DNA of 64,000 nt from Lachnospiraceae bacterium (GCA_017436865.1 JAFSCH010000091.1:35981-99980), one strand, 5' to 3'; shown: positions 28,217 through 37,479, counted from the first letter of the stretch. The notes: generated by a model from the letters alone, not told the origin. Translations and numbers: made by a program.

Positions 28217-29659
28217 ATGGTAGCATCGGTATATCAATGGTTACGATTTATAGAAGAGAATTACAAAGATGATATTGCTTTTCAATACTATAGGGATGCA
28301 GAAGTACATCAGATTTGTTATATGGAATTTGTAAATGATATCAAAAGGTTTGTATGTTATTTACAGAAGAACGAAGAAAACGTGGAAGGAAAGCATTTTG
28401 GGATTTTAGGCAGAAACAGTTATCATTTTTTGGTTTGTTTGTATGGTGTTATGGCGGCAGGAGGAGTCGCGGTTCCGCTTAATATCGAGGAGAGCTTGGA
28501 TAATATTAATTATCAGATTGATTTTGCAGATATTTCAAGTATTTTCAGTGATGGTGAATATGAGAAGCTGGAGGCAGATTTTGGTGGTAATTATTCTTCG
28601 ATGTTGAAAAAAATGGATGATTATAAGAGTTGTAATGAGTATGCGGAATTGGCAGAAGGTGCAGATGTTGAGAAGCTTTCCATGATTATGTTTACATCAG
28701 GAACTACTGGTAGAAGTAAAGGTGTTATGATGTCACAGAAGAATCTGTTTGCACCTCTGAAGCATTTTCTGGAAACGATTTATTCTGCGGAAGGAAATAT
28801 TACGAGAGATAAAGCTAAGGTATTTTTGGTGGTTCCGCTGTATCACATGTCGGGAATTGGTTGTGCTCTGACGTGGAATACCAATGGCAGTACATTGAAT
28901 ATTTGTGAATCACCAAAGTATATGTATCGTGATTTAAGGCAGATGAAAAGTGATTCGGCATCGGTAGTACCGGCGATTCTGAAAATGTGGAGTAAGGATA
29001 TTAAGCGTGGAAAGTCTGAAAAGCTTGGTGGTATAAAGAATATTGCGTGTGGCGCCGCTGCTATTGATGCCCAGATGTTACAGGAATTCCGAGAGAATGG
29101 TATTTCTATTTATCAGGCATACGGGATGACAGAGATGTGTGGTGGTGGAACAGCTAATACGTCGATAGATTCTGCTAAGATTCATTCCGTTGGTTTGCCC
29201 GGTGCAGGAAGTGAGTTGCGAATTGAGAACGGAGAGATTTGCATAAAAGGCGATCATGTCATGATGGGATATTACAAGAATGACGAGGAGACGCAAGCAG
29301 TGATGCGTGATGGCTGGTTTCATACGGGGGATTTAGGATACCTAGATGAAGATGGTTATTTGTATCTGACAGGAAGAAAGAAGAATTTGATTATTTTATC
29401 GAGTGGCGAAAATGTCAGTCCGGAAGAGTTGGAGGAATTATTGCAACGAAGTCCGTTGGTTGCGGAAGTTTTGGTAAAGGCTGTAAATGATAGAATAGCA
29501 GCAAAGATATATGCGAAAGAGCAGGATTATGCTGCGATTGAAGCGTACATAGAAGAAATGAATAAAAAGCTTACTTTTTATAAAAGAATCACGAGGGTGG
29601 AATTTAGTACAGAGCCACTCCCCAAGACGGCAGCAGGTAAAATAGTGAGAAGCGAATGA
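28217..29659 (+). CDS. AMP-forming acyl/amino-acyl ligase (adenylating enzyme)
   Basis: A 480-residue ANL-superfamily enzyme. It shows the P-loop MFTSGTTGRSKGVMMS, the YQAYGMTE motif, GWFHTGDLGYLDEDGYL and the C-terminal catalytic lysine in PKTAAGKIV. It would activate a carboxylic acid and load it onto the carrier protein encoded 12 bp downstream. The substrate cannot be read from sequence. Confidence 0.85.
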   Translation: MVASVYQWLRFIEENYKDDIAFQYYRDAEVHQICYMEFVNDIKRFVCYLQKNEENVEGKHFGILGRNSYHFLVCLYGVMAAGGVAVPLNIEESLDNINYQIDFADISSIFSDGEYEKLEADFGGNYSSMLKKMDDYKSCNEYAELAEGADVEKLSMIMFTSGTTGRSKGVMMSQKNLFAPLKHFLETIYSAEGNITRDKAKVFLVVPLYHMSGIGCALTWNTNGSTLNICESPKYMYRDLRQMKSDSASVVPAILKMWSKDIKRGKSEKLGGIKNIACGAAAIDAQMLQEFRENGISIYQAYGMTEMCGGGTANTSIDSAKIHSVGLPGAGSELRIENGEICIKGDHVMMGYYKNDEETQAVMRDGWFHTGDLGYLDEDGYLYLTGRKKNLIILSSGENVSPEELEELLQRSPLVAEVLVKAVNDRIAAKIYAKEQDYAAIEAYIEEMNKKLTFYKRITRVEFSTEPLPKTAAGKIVRSE

Positions 29660-29671
29660 GAGGTAGAGAAG

Positions 29672-29920
29672 ATGGAAAGAGAAGAAATCAAACGTACATT
29701 ATATGAAATGATGAGTGAGTTATTAGAGAGAGAGGTAGATGACATTGATGAATCAAAGGCATTGATGGATGAATTGGATATCTCATCTCTTGAGATTATG
29801 ACGATGATTGCAGATTTGGAAGAACAATTCCAAATTCAGATTCCGGAGAATGATATTCGTGGAATGGTGGCAGTGGGAGATATTATTGACTATATCTATG
29901 AGGCAAAGAAGGAATGTTAG
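29672..29920 (+). CDS. Acyl carrier protein
   Basis: An 82-residue helical carrier. The phosphopantetheine site is Ser39 in DISSLEIM, where the usual DSL is SSL. The acidic profile and length fit the family. It sits between an adenylating enzyme and an HxxxDG acyltransferase, so it is a dedicated carrier and not the fatty acid synthase ACP. Its stop overlaps the next start by 7 nt. Confidence 0.85.
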   Translation: MEREEIKRTLYEMMSELLEREVDDIDESKALMDELDISSLEIMTMIADLEEQFQIQIPENDIRGMVAVGDIIDYIYEAKKEC

Positions 29921-31185
29921 AAAAGGTTTATAGTGGTCTTCCCTTTTTTTACAATTGGGATGAAAACAAACCAGGAATTATATCCTGCCATGTAAAGTTA
30001 AAGGAAGCGATTGATTGTCGTATATTAGAAGCGGCTGTAAACGAAGCGTTAGAGATTCATAAGCATTTTAAGGTCAGGTTAGTGATTGAAAATAACAATG
30101 TGCATTATGAATATAACGATAAGAGAGCAAAAGTATACGAAGGAGTAGAGGATGATTTTTCACTGATTAGAGATACACAGGATTATCTGTTTGCATTTCG
30201 TGTAGCCGGTGAGATGGTATATGTGGATGTATTTCATTTGCTTTCCGACGGTGAGGGTGTAATTGCATTTAGCAAGACAGTGATTTTGCTTTATTTCAGC
30301 AAGATATATGCGGATAAGGAAGACTGGGATGAACTGATTAAAAAGAGAATAAAGCAGTATGGCGGTGAACACCAAGAGACAGACCCATATACAGTAGATA
30401 AGGTAGCTCATAGAGAAGAAAAGAGAGAACAGGGAGAAATTCCGGAGTTTTTGCAGTTATATGAGGAGGGAGACGAGGAGAACTTCATAAGCATGAAATG
30501 GAATTATGAAGCGTTTCGCCAGAAACCTCAGATTGGCTGGGTTAGTCCTTATGTTCTTGTAAATGTCTTGCTTGGAAATGTGATAGAACAACAGTGTCAA
30601 AGTGAGGAAAGTATCGGTGCCTATATGCCGATTAATATGAGAAAGAGAATTGGTTTACGGTATTCTATGTATAATTGTCTTTCTTATACGAATGTGAGAC
30701 ATGTCAAAAGAGGGGACGGAATGTCCTTGGAGGAGCAATGTAGAGCGTATACGAATTCCTTAAAGCTGCACTATGGACTGGAAAATTCTTTGCACATCAT
30801 GAGTGAGGATGCAAAGTTTATAGATATTATGCAGAATGAGAAGCTTTCGATCTCACGTAAGTGTGGAATTGTTCGTGGGATTACAAGAAGAACCAGAAAC
30901 ATACGTGGAAGCTTTGGCATGAGCTATATACAGTTTTGTAGTGAGGAAGAGGTATATAGGCGTTATGTTGCAGAGTTAAATGTATGTCCACCGAATAGTA
31001 ATATCGGAATTGTTTGTGAGATGTTCAAGCTGGGTGATGAGATTAATCTGTGTGTGAGGTATGGTAAGAAACAAGAACAGATGATTTTAATGCTTATTCG
31101 GGAAATGAATGATTTGGGTATGAATGTGGACGTTAAAAATGTGAAAGATATCAACACGAAGATTGCAATTGATTCTATAAAATAA
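29914..31185 (+). CDS. Condensation-domain-like acyltransferase
   Basis: A 423-residue protein with the HxxxDG motif (VFHLLSDGEG, about residues 108-117) of condensation/WS-DGAT-type acyltransferases and a matching C-terminal half. It is likely to transfer the group carried by the ACP to an alcohol or amine, perhaps on a sugar or lipid. It overlaps the ACP gene, indicating coupled expression. The acceptor is unknown. Confidence 0.75.
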   Translation: MLEKVYSGLPFFYNWDENKPGIISCHVKLKEAIDCRILEAAVNEALEIHKHFKVRLVIENNNVHYEYNDKRAKVYEGVEDDFSLIRDTQDYLFAFRVAGEMVYVDVFHLLSDGEGVIAFSKTVILLYFSKIYADKEDWDELIKKRIKQYGGEHQETDPYTVDKVAHREEKREQGEIPEFLQLYEEGDEENFISMKWNYEAFRQKPQIGWVSPYVLVNVLLGNVIEQQCQSEESIGAYMPINMRKRIGLRYSMYNCLSYTNVRHVKRGDGMSLEEQCRAYTNSLKLHYGLENSLHIMSEDAKFIDIMQNEKLSISRKCGIVRGITRRTRNIRGSFGMSYIQFCSEEEVYRRYVAELNVCPPNSNIGIVCEMFKLGDEINLCVRYGKKQEQMILMLIREMNDLGMNVDVKNVKDINTKIAIDSIK

Positions 31186-31206
31186 CTATGAAGGTGTTGA
31201 ATAGTT
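31184..31206 (+). repeat. Small palindromic repeat, copy 1
   Basis: AACTATGAAGG, five variable bases, then AATAGTT; the ends are complementary. Copies 2 and 3 lie at 32,492-32,520 and 34,944-34,970. It begins on the stop codon of the preceding gene. Confidence 0.6.
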
Positions 31207-31243
31207 CTTTATAAAATAAGAAAATGAATTGGATAGAGAGAGT

Positions 31244-32485
31244 ATGCAGGAAAAAGATGTAATAATCAAAGTAGAGGATGTATATAAAGAGTACTGGCTT
31301 GGTTCGCTTGATAGTCATTCATTTCTGGAAGAATGGAGAAGCAAGCATGGTCAGAAAAGGAAGAAAGCGATAGAAACCAGAAAGCAGATAAAGGCATTAA
31401 ACGGTGTAAGCTTTGAAGTGGAACGTGGAGAAACGGTTGGACTAATTGGTGCGAATGGCGCTGGGAAATCAACACTTCTAAAAATATTATCCAGAGTTAC
31501 GGTTCCGACAGAAGGAAAGGTATATCTAGATGGAACGATGTCGAGTATGCTCGAGGTTGGAACGGGTTTTCATCAGGAGTTATCGGGTAGAGAAAATATT
31601 TATATCAACGGAACGATTCTTGGAATGACAAGAAAAGAGATTGATTCTAAGTTGGAGGATATTATAGAATTCTCAGAGTGTAGAGAGTTTATTGATACAC
31701 CGGTAAAAAGATATTCTTCGGGTATGTATGTAAAGCTTGCTTTTGCGGTTGCTGCGTATCTGGACTCTGATATTATGATACTGGATGAGGTTTTGGCAGT
31801 TGGTGATATGAAGTTCCAGAATAAGTGTCTGGAGAAGATTAGCGAGCTGTCGAAAACAGAAGGACGTACGGTGTTATGTGTAAGTCACAATATGACAACG
31901 ATTAGTCAATTATGTAAGAGATGTATTGTGCTGGATAAAGGACGTGTGATTTTTGATGGAGATACACAGGAAGCAATCCGTGTGTATTTCGGAGAGAAGA
32001 CAGATAGTACGGTATATGCTGATTATTCGGAATGTAGAAGATTTCCGTGGTTGCAGCGTTCTGATATCAGACTGCAAAGCGCATGTTATGTAGGAAAGGA
32101 AGAGGCAGTTTTTTGGGATGATGAAAAGTTACGATTCCATTTTTCATGGCTATATCATACGCCGGTTGTGAAGCTATGTCTGCGTGTAGAGATTTTTGAT
32201 GCAACAGGAAATGGCGTTGGTGCTTCTTTCCTTTATGATATTGAGAATGGAGAAGCGGGTGATCGTGGTGACATTGAGGTAGAAATGGATATATCTTCTG
32301 TACGAGAAGGAAAATATTCTACGATTTATACGTTGTTTGTTAGAGATCAGGGTGGAGAAAGCGTGGATCTGGATTGTATTAACGGACTAAGCTTTGAAAA
32401 GAGAATGATTGCGGAGAGAGAAATTGTATGGAAACCAAAGTCTTGGGGATGTATAGAATTGCCGGGACTTACGGTTATGAAATAG
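31244..32485 (+). CDS. ABC polysaccharide exporter ATPase (Wzt/TagH-like)
   Basis: A 413-residue protein. The first 250 residues are an ABC ATPase with Walker A GANGAGKST, signature YSSGMYVKL and Walker B IMILDEVLAVGD, preceded by the SFLEEW-type insert of polysaccharide exporters. The last 160 residues form a Wzt-like C-terminal domain that reads a modification on the glycan end. ATG at 31,244 is preferred to an upstream in-frame TTG. The partner permease is at 24,106. Confidence 0.88.
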   Translation: MQEKDVIIKVEDVYKEYWLGSLDSHSFLEEWRSKHGQKRKKAIETRKQIKALNGVSFEVERGETVGLIGANGAGKSTLLKILSRVTVPTEGKVYLDGTMSSMLEVGTGFHQELSGRENIYINGTILGMTRKEIDSKLEDIIEFSECREFIDTPVKRYSSGMYVKLAFAVAAYLDSDIMILDEVLAVGDMKFQNKCLEKISELSKTEGRTVLCVSHNMTTISQLCKRCIVLDKGRVIFDGDTQEAIRVYFGEKTDSTVYADYSECRRFPWLQRSDIRLQSACYVGKEEAVFWDDEKLRFHFSWLYHTPVVKLCLRVEIFDATGNGVGASFLYDIENGEAGDRGDIEVEMDISSVREGKYSTIYTLFVRDQGGESVDLDCINGLSFEKRMIAEREIVWKPKSWGCIELPGLTVMK

Positions 32486-32491
32486 ATTAAA

Positions 32492-32520
32492 CGTAATTAT
32501 GAAGGTATTAAATAATTACG
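32492..32520 (+). repeat. Small palindromic repeat, copy 2
   Basis: CGTAATTATGAAGG ... AAATAATTACG; arms of 8 bp pair perfectly around a conserved TGAAGG core. It lies just after the Wzt stop, where it could act as a transcript-end hairpin. Confidence 0.6.
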
Positions 32521-32574
32521 ATTTAACAATATTATCCAGATTTTAAACATAAATTGCGCATGCAATAAGACAAG

Positions 32575-32603
32575 TTGTCAGATAATTAAAAAAGTGATAT
32601 TAT
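32575..32603 (+). promoter_or_regulatory. Promoter of the SGNH hydrolase gene
   Basis: TTGTCA (32,575-32,580), 17-bp spacer, TATTAT (32,598-32,603), a good sigma-A promoter. An ATTGC/GCAAT palindrome lies 9 bp upstream of the -35 and a GC-rich palindrome (GGTCCCGGGAACC) near the expected transcript start, possible operators. Confidence 0.65.
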
Positions 32604-32651
32604 ATTAGTAAGGTCCCGGGAACCGAAATATAGTGATATGGAGGATTATAC

Positions 32652-33587
32652 ATGAAGAATTTAAAAGTCTGGGTAAGTAGATTACTAATTGGTATCATGA
32701 CATTTATGTGTTTTGCAGGGAATAGTGCTCCATTGGAAGCTAGGGCGGCCGAGGCTGTACCAAGCTCGGTTAACGAGACTGAGAGTGAAGTCCACTATGT
32801 GGCATTGGGTGATAGTATTACAAGAGCAGATAATTCCTATGTAAATGAGGTTTCAAGTTATCTGAAAAAACGCTATGGAAAATGTGTAACCAGTAATTTG
32901 TCTGTAAATGCATGGAAGAGTAAGGATTTGTTAGATGCTTTGACGAATCCGGCAAACAGTAAGTACAGCAGTTATAGGGCAAAGGTTAAAGATGCGGATG
33001 TTATTACATTGGATATTGGTTCGAATGATGTGCTTATTACGGCAAGGGAAATCGGAGCAAACGTATTAGGATGTACAGAATCAGAGCTTGATATGGTTGC
33101 AATTAATTGGTTTATTAAGCTACAGAATGCATCTGGTTTTTCGGCTATATTGTTATATTTGCAAGCATACAGTATCGTGTCAAGGGTAAAGTATGAGATT
33201 GAAGCCGGCTCTACACTACCGAATGCAGTGGTTGCGTATGAGCAGAATTTTGTGAAAATATTAGCGGAAATCAAAAAGCTTGCACCAAACGCAAAAGTTT
33301 ATATTGGAAATATTTATAACCCATATGTAGATGCACCATCTATGTGCCTTGGAGATTATGAATTTGTGGCAATGGAAAAACTTGGAAGAGACTATGCCAT
33401 TAAATTGAATAGAATTATTAAAAATAATGCAAATGGCAATGTTGTAGTAGATTTATACAACACGATTAATAATCCAAAATATATTCAGGGAGATGTGCTG
33501 AATTATAATTTTGATCCTCATCCAAATGCAGAGGGACAGAAATTGATTGCATCAAAATTTATTGCAGCGATGTCTGCTAGTAAGTAA
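32652..33587 (+). CDS. Secreted SGNH/GDSL hydrolase
   Basis: A signal peptide (about residues 1-33, ending ARAAEA) is followed by an SGNH hydrolase domain. Ser55 lies in LGDSITRA, the block III IGSNDVL is present and the catalytic D-x-H is in FDPHPNAEG near the C-terminus. Such enzymes remove acyl groups from glycans or lipids. Its own promoter and the terminator at 33,638 make it a single-gene unit. Trimming of an acylated surface polysaccharide is a fair inference. Confidence 0.85.
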   Translation: MKNLKVWVSRLLIGIMTFMCFAGNSAPLEARAAEAVPSSVNETESEVHYVALGDSITRADNSYVNEVSSYLKKRYGKCVTSNLSVNAWKSKDLLDALTNPANSKYSSYRAKVKDADVITLDIGSNDVLITAREIGANVLGCTESELDMVAINWFIKLQNASGFSAILLYLQAYSIVSRVKYEIEAGSTLPNAVVAYEQNFVKILAEIKKLAPNAKVYIGNIYNPYVDAPSMCLGDYEFVAMEKLGRDYAIKLNRIIKNNANGNVVVDLYNTINNPKYIQGDVLNYNFDPHPNAEGQKLIASKFIAAMSASK

Positions 33588-33637
33588 TCAAATAAAAGTT
33601 ATGACAGAGAAATCAGAAATGGTTTCTCTGTTTTGTG

Positions 33638-33668
33638 AGAGATTGCCGCTGGGCAATCTCTTTTTTTT
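33638..33668 (+). terminator. Strong Rho-independent terminator
   Basis: A 10-bp perfect stem (33,638-33,647 with 33,652-33,661), GCTG loop and eight Ts. A second weaker hairpin (33,606-33,630) precedes it. Confidence 0.85.
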
Positions 33669-33754
33669 GTGGTATACTTATGTAAATATTGCGTTTTGCG
33701 TTTCGAGGTAAACAGGTATTAATTGGGATGTAAAAAGGATTGAGAGATACAGGC

Positions 33755-34795
33755 ATGAATAAAATGACATTAATTGGTTTGGGATTTGTAGTGTGTTTTT
33801 TCACAGGTTGTAGTGCAAAGCCAATGAATACAAATATAAACAAAGGAATGGAGTTGCTTGAACAGATGGATTATAGCGGTGCTATGGAGAGTTTTGAAGC
33901 GGCTCTGGTATATAAAGAGGACGAGCAGTTGATTTACCGTGGGGAAGGACTTGCTAATATGGGACTTGGCAATTATGAGGAGGCTGCCAATTGTTTGTTG
34001 CAGTCTATTTCTTATGCAGATGGTAATGTAACTAATTTGGAATTTGATACCAATTATTATCTGGCAACGGCATATTACAAGCAGGGAAAATACGAAGAGG
34101 CAGAGAAGATTTATACAGCAATTCTTGCTTTACGAAATAAGGAAACGGATGCCTATTATTTAAGAGCTTGTACGTTGCTAAAGGAAGGCTATTATGAGGC
34201 GGCAGTGAAGGATTTTGAGAAAGCATTTTCTTTGGAGCCGGATAATCTAGAATTGGTAACGGATGCATTTTTAGAGATGCAGGCAGCAGGATTTAGCGAG
34301 GAAGGAAAGGTTTATCTACAGGAGTTTCTGACCAAGAAGGATAAGCAGTTAAAGGATGCTCAGAAGGGTACGATTTATTTCTACTTAGAGGATTATGCAA
34401 ATGCAAGAACCTATCTGGATGGAGCTTTGAATCAAGGAAATCCGGAGGTGTCTTTGATTCTGGGAAGAACGTATGAGAAGCTTGGTGATATGAATTATGC
34501 GATGGTAGTATACCAGACTTATCTAGATTCCAATGCGCCGGATGCGGCAATTTATAACAGTTTGGGAGTTTGCCTGATGAATCAGAAGAAATATCAGGAG
34601 GCATTGGATGCTTTTCAGGCAGGAATTGATTTGGGAAATACAGCGAATATTCAGAGTCTTAAATACAACCAAATTGTGGCAAAGGAATTTCTTGGACATT
34701 TTGCAGAAGCAAAGTCTTTAATGCAGGAATATTTGGCGGCATATCCGGATGATGCAAAAGCAAAGCAGGAATATGAGTTTCTGCAGACTAGATAA
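33755..34795 (+). CDS. TPR-repeat lipoprotein
   Basis: The N-terminus MNKMTLIGLGFVVCFFTGCSAK is a lipoprotein signal with Cys19 as the lipidation site. The remainder is built of about eight TPR-like helical hairpins, for example YSGAMESFEAALVYK and NYEEAANCLLQSISY. It should be anchored on the outer face of the membrane and act as a protein-binding scaffold. ATG at 33,755 gives a proper signal; an in-frame TTG is 15 bp upstream. Confidence 0.8.
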   Translation: MNKMTLIGLGFVVCFFTGCSAKPMNTNINKGMELLEQMDYSGAMESFEAALVYKEDEQLIYRGEGLANMGLGNYEEAANCLLQSISYADGNVTNLEFDTNYYLATAYYKQGKYEEAEKIYTAILALRNKETDAYYLRACTLLKEGYYEAAVKDFEKAFSLEPDNLELVTDAFLEMQAAGFSEEGKVYLQEFLTKKDKQLKDAQKGTIYFYLEDYANARTYLDGALNQGNPEVSLILGRTYEKLGDMNYAMVVYQTYLDSNAPDAAIYNSLGVCLMNQKKYQEALDAFQAGIDLGNTANIQSLKYNQIVAKEFLGHFAEAKSLMQEYLAAYPDDAKAKQEYEFLQTR

Positions 34796-34830
34796 AAAGT
34801 GTTTTATTATAGAGAGTAGACATAATGTAC

Positions 34831-34863
34831 TTGACAAATGCAAAACACAATATATAGTATGTG
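34831..34863 (+). promoter_or_regulatory. nrdD promoter with NrdR-like box
   Basis: TTGACA (34,831-34,836) and TATAGT (34,853-34,858) with a 16-bp spacer form a promoter. ACACAATATATAGTATGT (about 34,845-34,862) overlaps the -10 and resembles the NrdR box, the binding site of the ribonucleotide reductase repressor. NrdR sites usually come in pairs; a convincing second box was not seen. Confidence 0.6.
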
Positions 34864-34872
34864 AAAAATAAT

Positions 34873-34921
34873 AGCAGATGATATTTGGTATGTTCGATTG
34901 ACTTATGAAATGTCATCTGCT
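34873..34921 (+). promoter_or_regulatory. nrdD leader hairpin
   Basis: Fourteen-base arms (34,873-34,886 and 34,908-34,921) pair at 13 positions around a 21-nt loop, starting within about 10 nt of the predicted transcript start. No T-run follows, so it is a stable 5' leader structure, not a terminator. Confidence 0.5.
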
Positions 34922-34943
34922 AGACTGTTTTATAAGATGTTAT

Positions 34944-34970
34944 GTAACTATGAAGGAACTAAATAGTTAC
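34944..34970 (+). repeat. Small palindromic repeat, copy 3
   Basis: GTAACTATGAAGG ... AAATAGTTAC with 7-bp complementary ends and the same TGAAGG core as copies 1 and 2. Here it lies inside the nrdD leader, 100 bp before the start codon. Confidence 0.6.
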
Positions 34971-35070
34971 GATGTTTTTAGGACAGATACCATTATTGGG
35001 GGATAATGCTCGGAGTAAAATATGAAAAATGGGGAATGCCATAAAGAGGCTTACGGGAAGGAGTTCTTAA

Positions 35071-37479
35071 ATGTTTTGTATTGTAAAAAGAGATGGATCA
35101 CAGGCTGAGTTTCGTCTGGATAAGATTAGTGGAGCTATTGTAAAAGCGTTTGATGCAACGCAGGTTCAGTACAATCAGGATATTATTGACTTACTGGCTT
35201 TAAGAGTGACAGCTGATATGCAGGGGAAAGTAAAAGAGGGGTTGATTCAGGTAGAAGAGATTCAGGACAGTGTAGAGAAGGTCTTGGAGCAGGCTGGATA
35301 TGCCGAAGCTGCCAAGGCATTTATTTTGTATCGTAAACAGCGTGAAAAGATGCGAAACATGAAATCGACCATCCTTGATTATAAAGATGTAGTAAACAGC
35401 TATGTAAAGGTTGAAGACTGGAGAGTGAAGGAGAATTCCACAGTGACATATTCTGTTGGTGGACTGATTCTCTCGAATTCTGGGGCAGTAACAGCTAATT
35501 ACTGGCTTTCTGAGATATACGATGAAGAGATTGCAGAGGCACATAGAAATGCAGATATTCATATTCATGATTTATCAATGCTGACAGGTTATTGTGCAGG
35601 CTGGTCTTTGAAGCAGTTAATAAAAGAAGGCTTAGGTGGTATTACCGGAAAGATTACCTCGGCACCTGCAAGACATTTGTCTGTATTGTGTAACCAGATG
35701 GTTAATTTCCTTGGTATTATGCAGAATGAATGGGCAGGAGCTCAGGCGTTTTCCTCTTTTGATACATATTTAGCACCGTTTGTTAAGGTGGACAATCTTT
35801 CGTATGATGAAGTTAAGAAATGCATAGAAGCATTTATCTATGGTGTAAATACACCAAGCCGTTGGGGAACACAGGCGCCATTTAGCAATATTACACTTGA
35901 CTGGACGGTTCCTAACGACCTGGCAGAGCTTCCTGCAATTGTAGGTGGTAAGGAGATGGATTTCTGCTACAAGGATTGCAAGAAGGAAATGGATATGGTG
36001 AATAAGGCATTCATTGAGACGATGATTGAAGGTGATGCCAATGGAAGAGGATTCCAGTATCCGATTCCAACCTATTCGATAACGAGAGAGTTTGATTGGT
36101 CGGATACAGAAAATAATCGTTTGTTATTTGAAATGACAGCAAAGTACGGTACTCCATATTTTTCTAATTATATTAATTCGGATATGGAGCCTTCGGATGT
36201 TAGAAGTATGTGTTGTCGTTTGCGCCTTGATTTGAGAGAGCTTCGTAAGAAAACAGGTGGATTCTTTGGTTCGGGTGAGAGTACAGGTAGTGTTGGCGTT
36301 GTTACCATCAATATGCCAAGAATTGGTTACCTTGCAGAGAATGAGGAAGATTTTTATAAGCGTCTTGACAGAATGATGGATATTGCCGCACGTTCTCTTA
36401 AGATTAAGAGAAAAGTGATTTCTAAGCTGTTGAATGAGGGATTATACCCTTATACGAAGCGTTATCTTGGAACTTTTGACAATCATTTTTCGACCATTGG
36501 ATTGATTGGTATGAACGAAGTAGGTTTGAATGCAAAGTGGCTTCGTGAAGATATGACAAGCGAAAAGGTACAGAAGTTTACGAAGGATGTATTGAATCAC
36601 ATGCGTGGACGTTTGTCTGACTATCAGGAGAAGTACGGAGATTTATATAATCTCGAGGCAACTCCGGCAGAGAGTACAACTTACAGATTGGCGAAGCATG
36701 ATAGAGCAAAGTGGCCGGAGATTCTGACAGCAGGGTATGAGGGAGACACACCGTATTATACGAATTCGTCTCATTTGCCGGTTGATTATACAACAGATAT
36801 TTTTGATGCGCTGGATATTCAGGATGAATTACAGACATTGTATACATCGGGTACGGTTTTTCATGCGTTTTTAGGAGAGAAGCTTCCGGATTGGAAGGCA
36901 GCGGCGAGCCTTGTCAGAACGATTGCCGAGAATTATAAGCTTCCATATTATACGTTGTCACCTACCTATTCTATCTGTAAGGAGCATGGCTATCTTGCAG
37001 GAGAACATAAGGTATGTCCGAAATGCGGTAAGACAACAGAAATATATAGTCGTATTACTGGTTACTATCGTCCGGTTCAGAATTGGAATGATGGAAAACT
37101 TCAGGAATATAATAATAGGACAGAGTATAAGATTGGTGAGAATGTAAGACCGGAGACTAAGGATACAAGCGTGGTACAGGCGGAAGGGACTCAGGAAATG
37201 GATTTAGCAGCAGCACATGCTTCCCTTCAGACAGAACGTTCCGAAGGAAAAAATACCAGTTATCTGTTTACCACCAAGACTTGTCCTAACTGTAAATTAG
37301 CGAAGGAATACTTGAAAGATGTGGATTATATGGTTATTGATGCGGAGGAAAATGCAGAGCTTGCAATGCAATATGGTGTTATGCAGGCACCAACTCTTGT
37401 AATTGTAGCTGGACAATCACGCCAAAAGTATGTTAATGTATCCAATATAAAGAAGTATGCGAATAGTATTCGCGATTAA
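35071..37479 (+). CDS. nrdD: Anaerobic ribonucleoside-triphosphate reductase with C-terminal redoxin domain
   Basis: An 802-residue class III ribonucleotide reductase, longer than the usual 700 or so. Residues 1-90 form the ATP-cone (FCIVKRDGSQAEFRLDKISGAIVKAF), the catalytic barrel follows, a zinc site near 632-652 has CPKCG, and the glycyl radical loop is SRITGYYRP with Gly664. After residue about 725 a glutaredoxin-like domain is fused, with redox motif C738-P-N-C741 and a cis-Pro (APT). It makes deoxyribonucleotides anaerobically. The fused redoxin suggests the thiol-dependent NrdD type, not the formate-using type. The activase nrdG is not in the window. A GGAAGGAG site precedes the ATG. 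Confidence 0.93.
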   Translation: MFCIVKRDGSQAEFRLDKISGAIVKAFDATQVQYNQDIIDLLALRVTADMQGKVKEGLIQVEEIQDSVEKVLEQAGYAEAAKAFILYRKQREKMRNMKSTILDYKDVVNSYVKVEDWRVKENSTVTYSVGGLILSNSGAVTANYWLSEIYDEEIAEAHRNADIHIHDLSMLTGYCAGWSLKQLIKEGLGGITGKITSAPARHLSVLCNQMVNFLGIMQNEWAGAQAFSSFDTYLAPFVKVDNLSYDEVKKCIEAFIYGVNTPSRWGTQAPFSNITLDWTVPNDLAELPAIVGGKEMDFCYKDCKKEMDMVNKAFIETMIEGDANGRGFQYPIPTYSITREFDWSDTENNRLLFEMTAKYGTPYFSNYINSDMEPSDVRSMCCRLRLDLRELRKKTGGFFGSGESTGSVGVVTINMPRIGYLAENEEDFYKRLDRMMDIAARSLKIKRKVISKLLNEGLYPYTKRYLGTFDNHFSTIGLIGMNEVGLNAKWLREDMTSEKVQKFTKDVLNHMRGRLSDYQEKYGDLYNLEATPAESTTYRLAKHDRAKWPEILTAGYEGDTPYYTNSSHLPVDYTTDIFDALDIQDELQTLYTSGTVFHAFLGEKLPDWKAAASLVRTIAENYKLPYYTLSPTYSICKEHGYLAGEHKVCPKCGKTTEIYSRITGYYRPVQNWNDGKLQEYNNRTEYKIGENVRPETKDTSVVQAEGTQEMDLAAAHASLQTERSEGKNTSYLFTTKTCPNCKLAKEYLKDVDYMVIDAEENAELAMQYGVMQAPTLVIVAGQSRQKYVNVSNIKKYANSIRD

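Noticed and set aside
34871-35070. Cobalamin or other known riboswitch in the nrdD leader
   Set aside because: A hairpin and a repeat are present, but I see no conserved core of any known riboswitch class.
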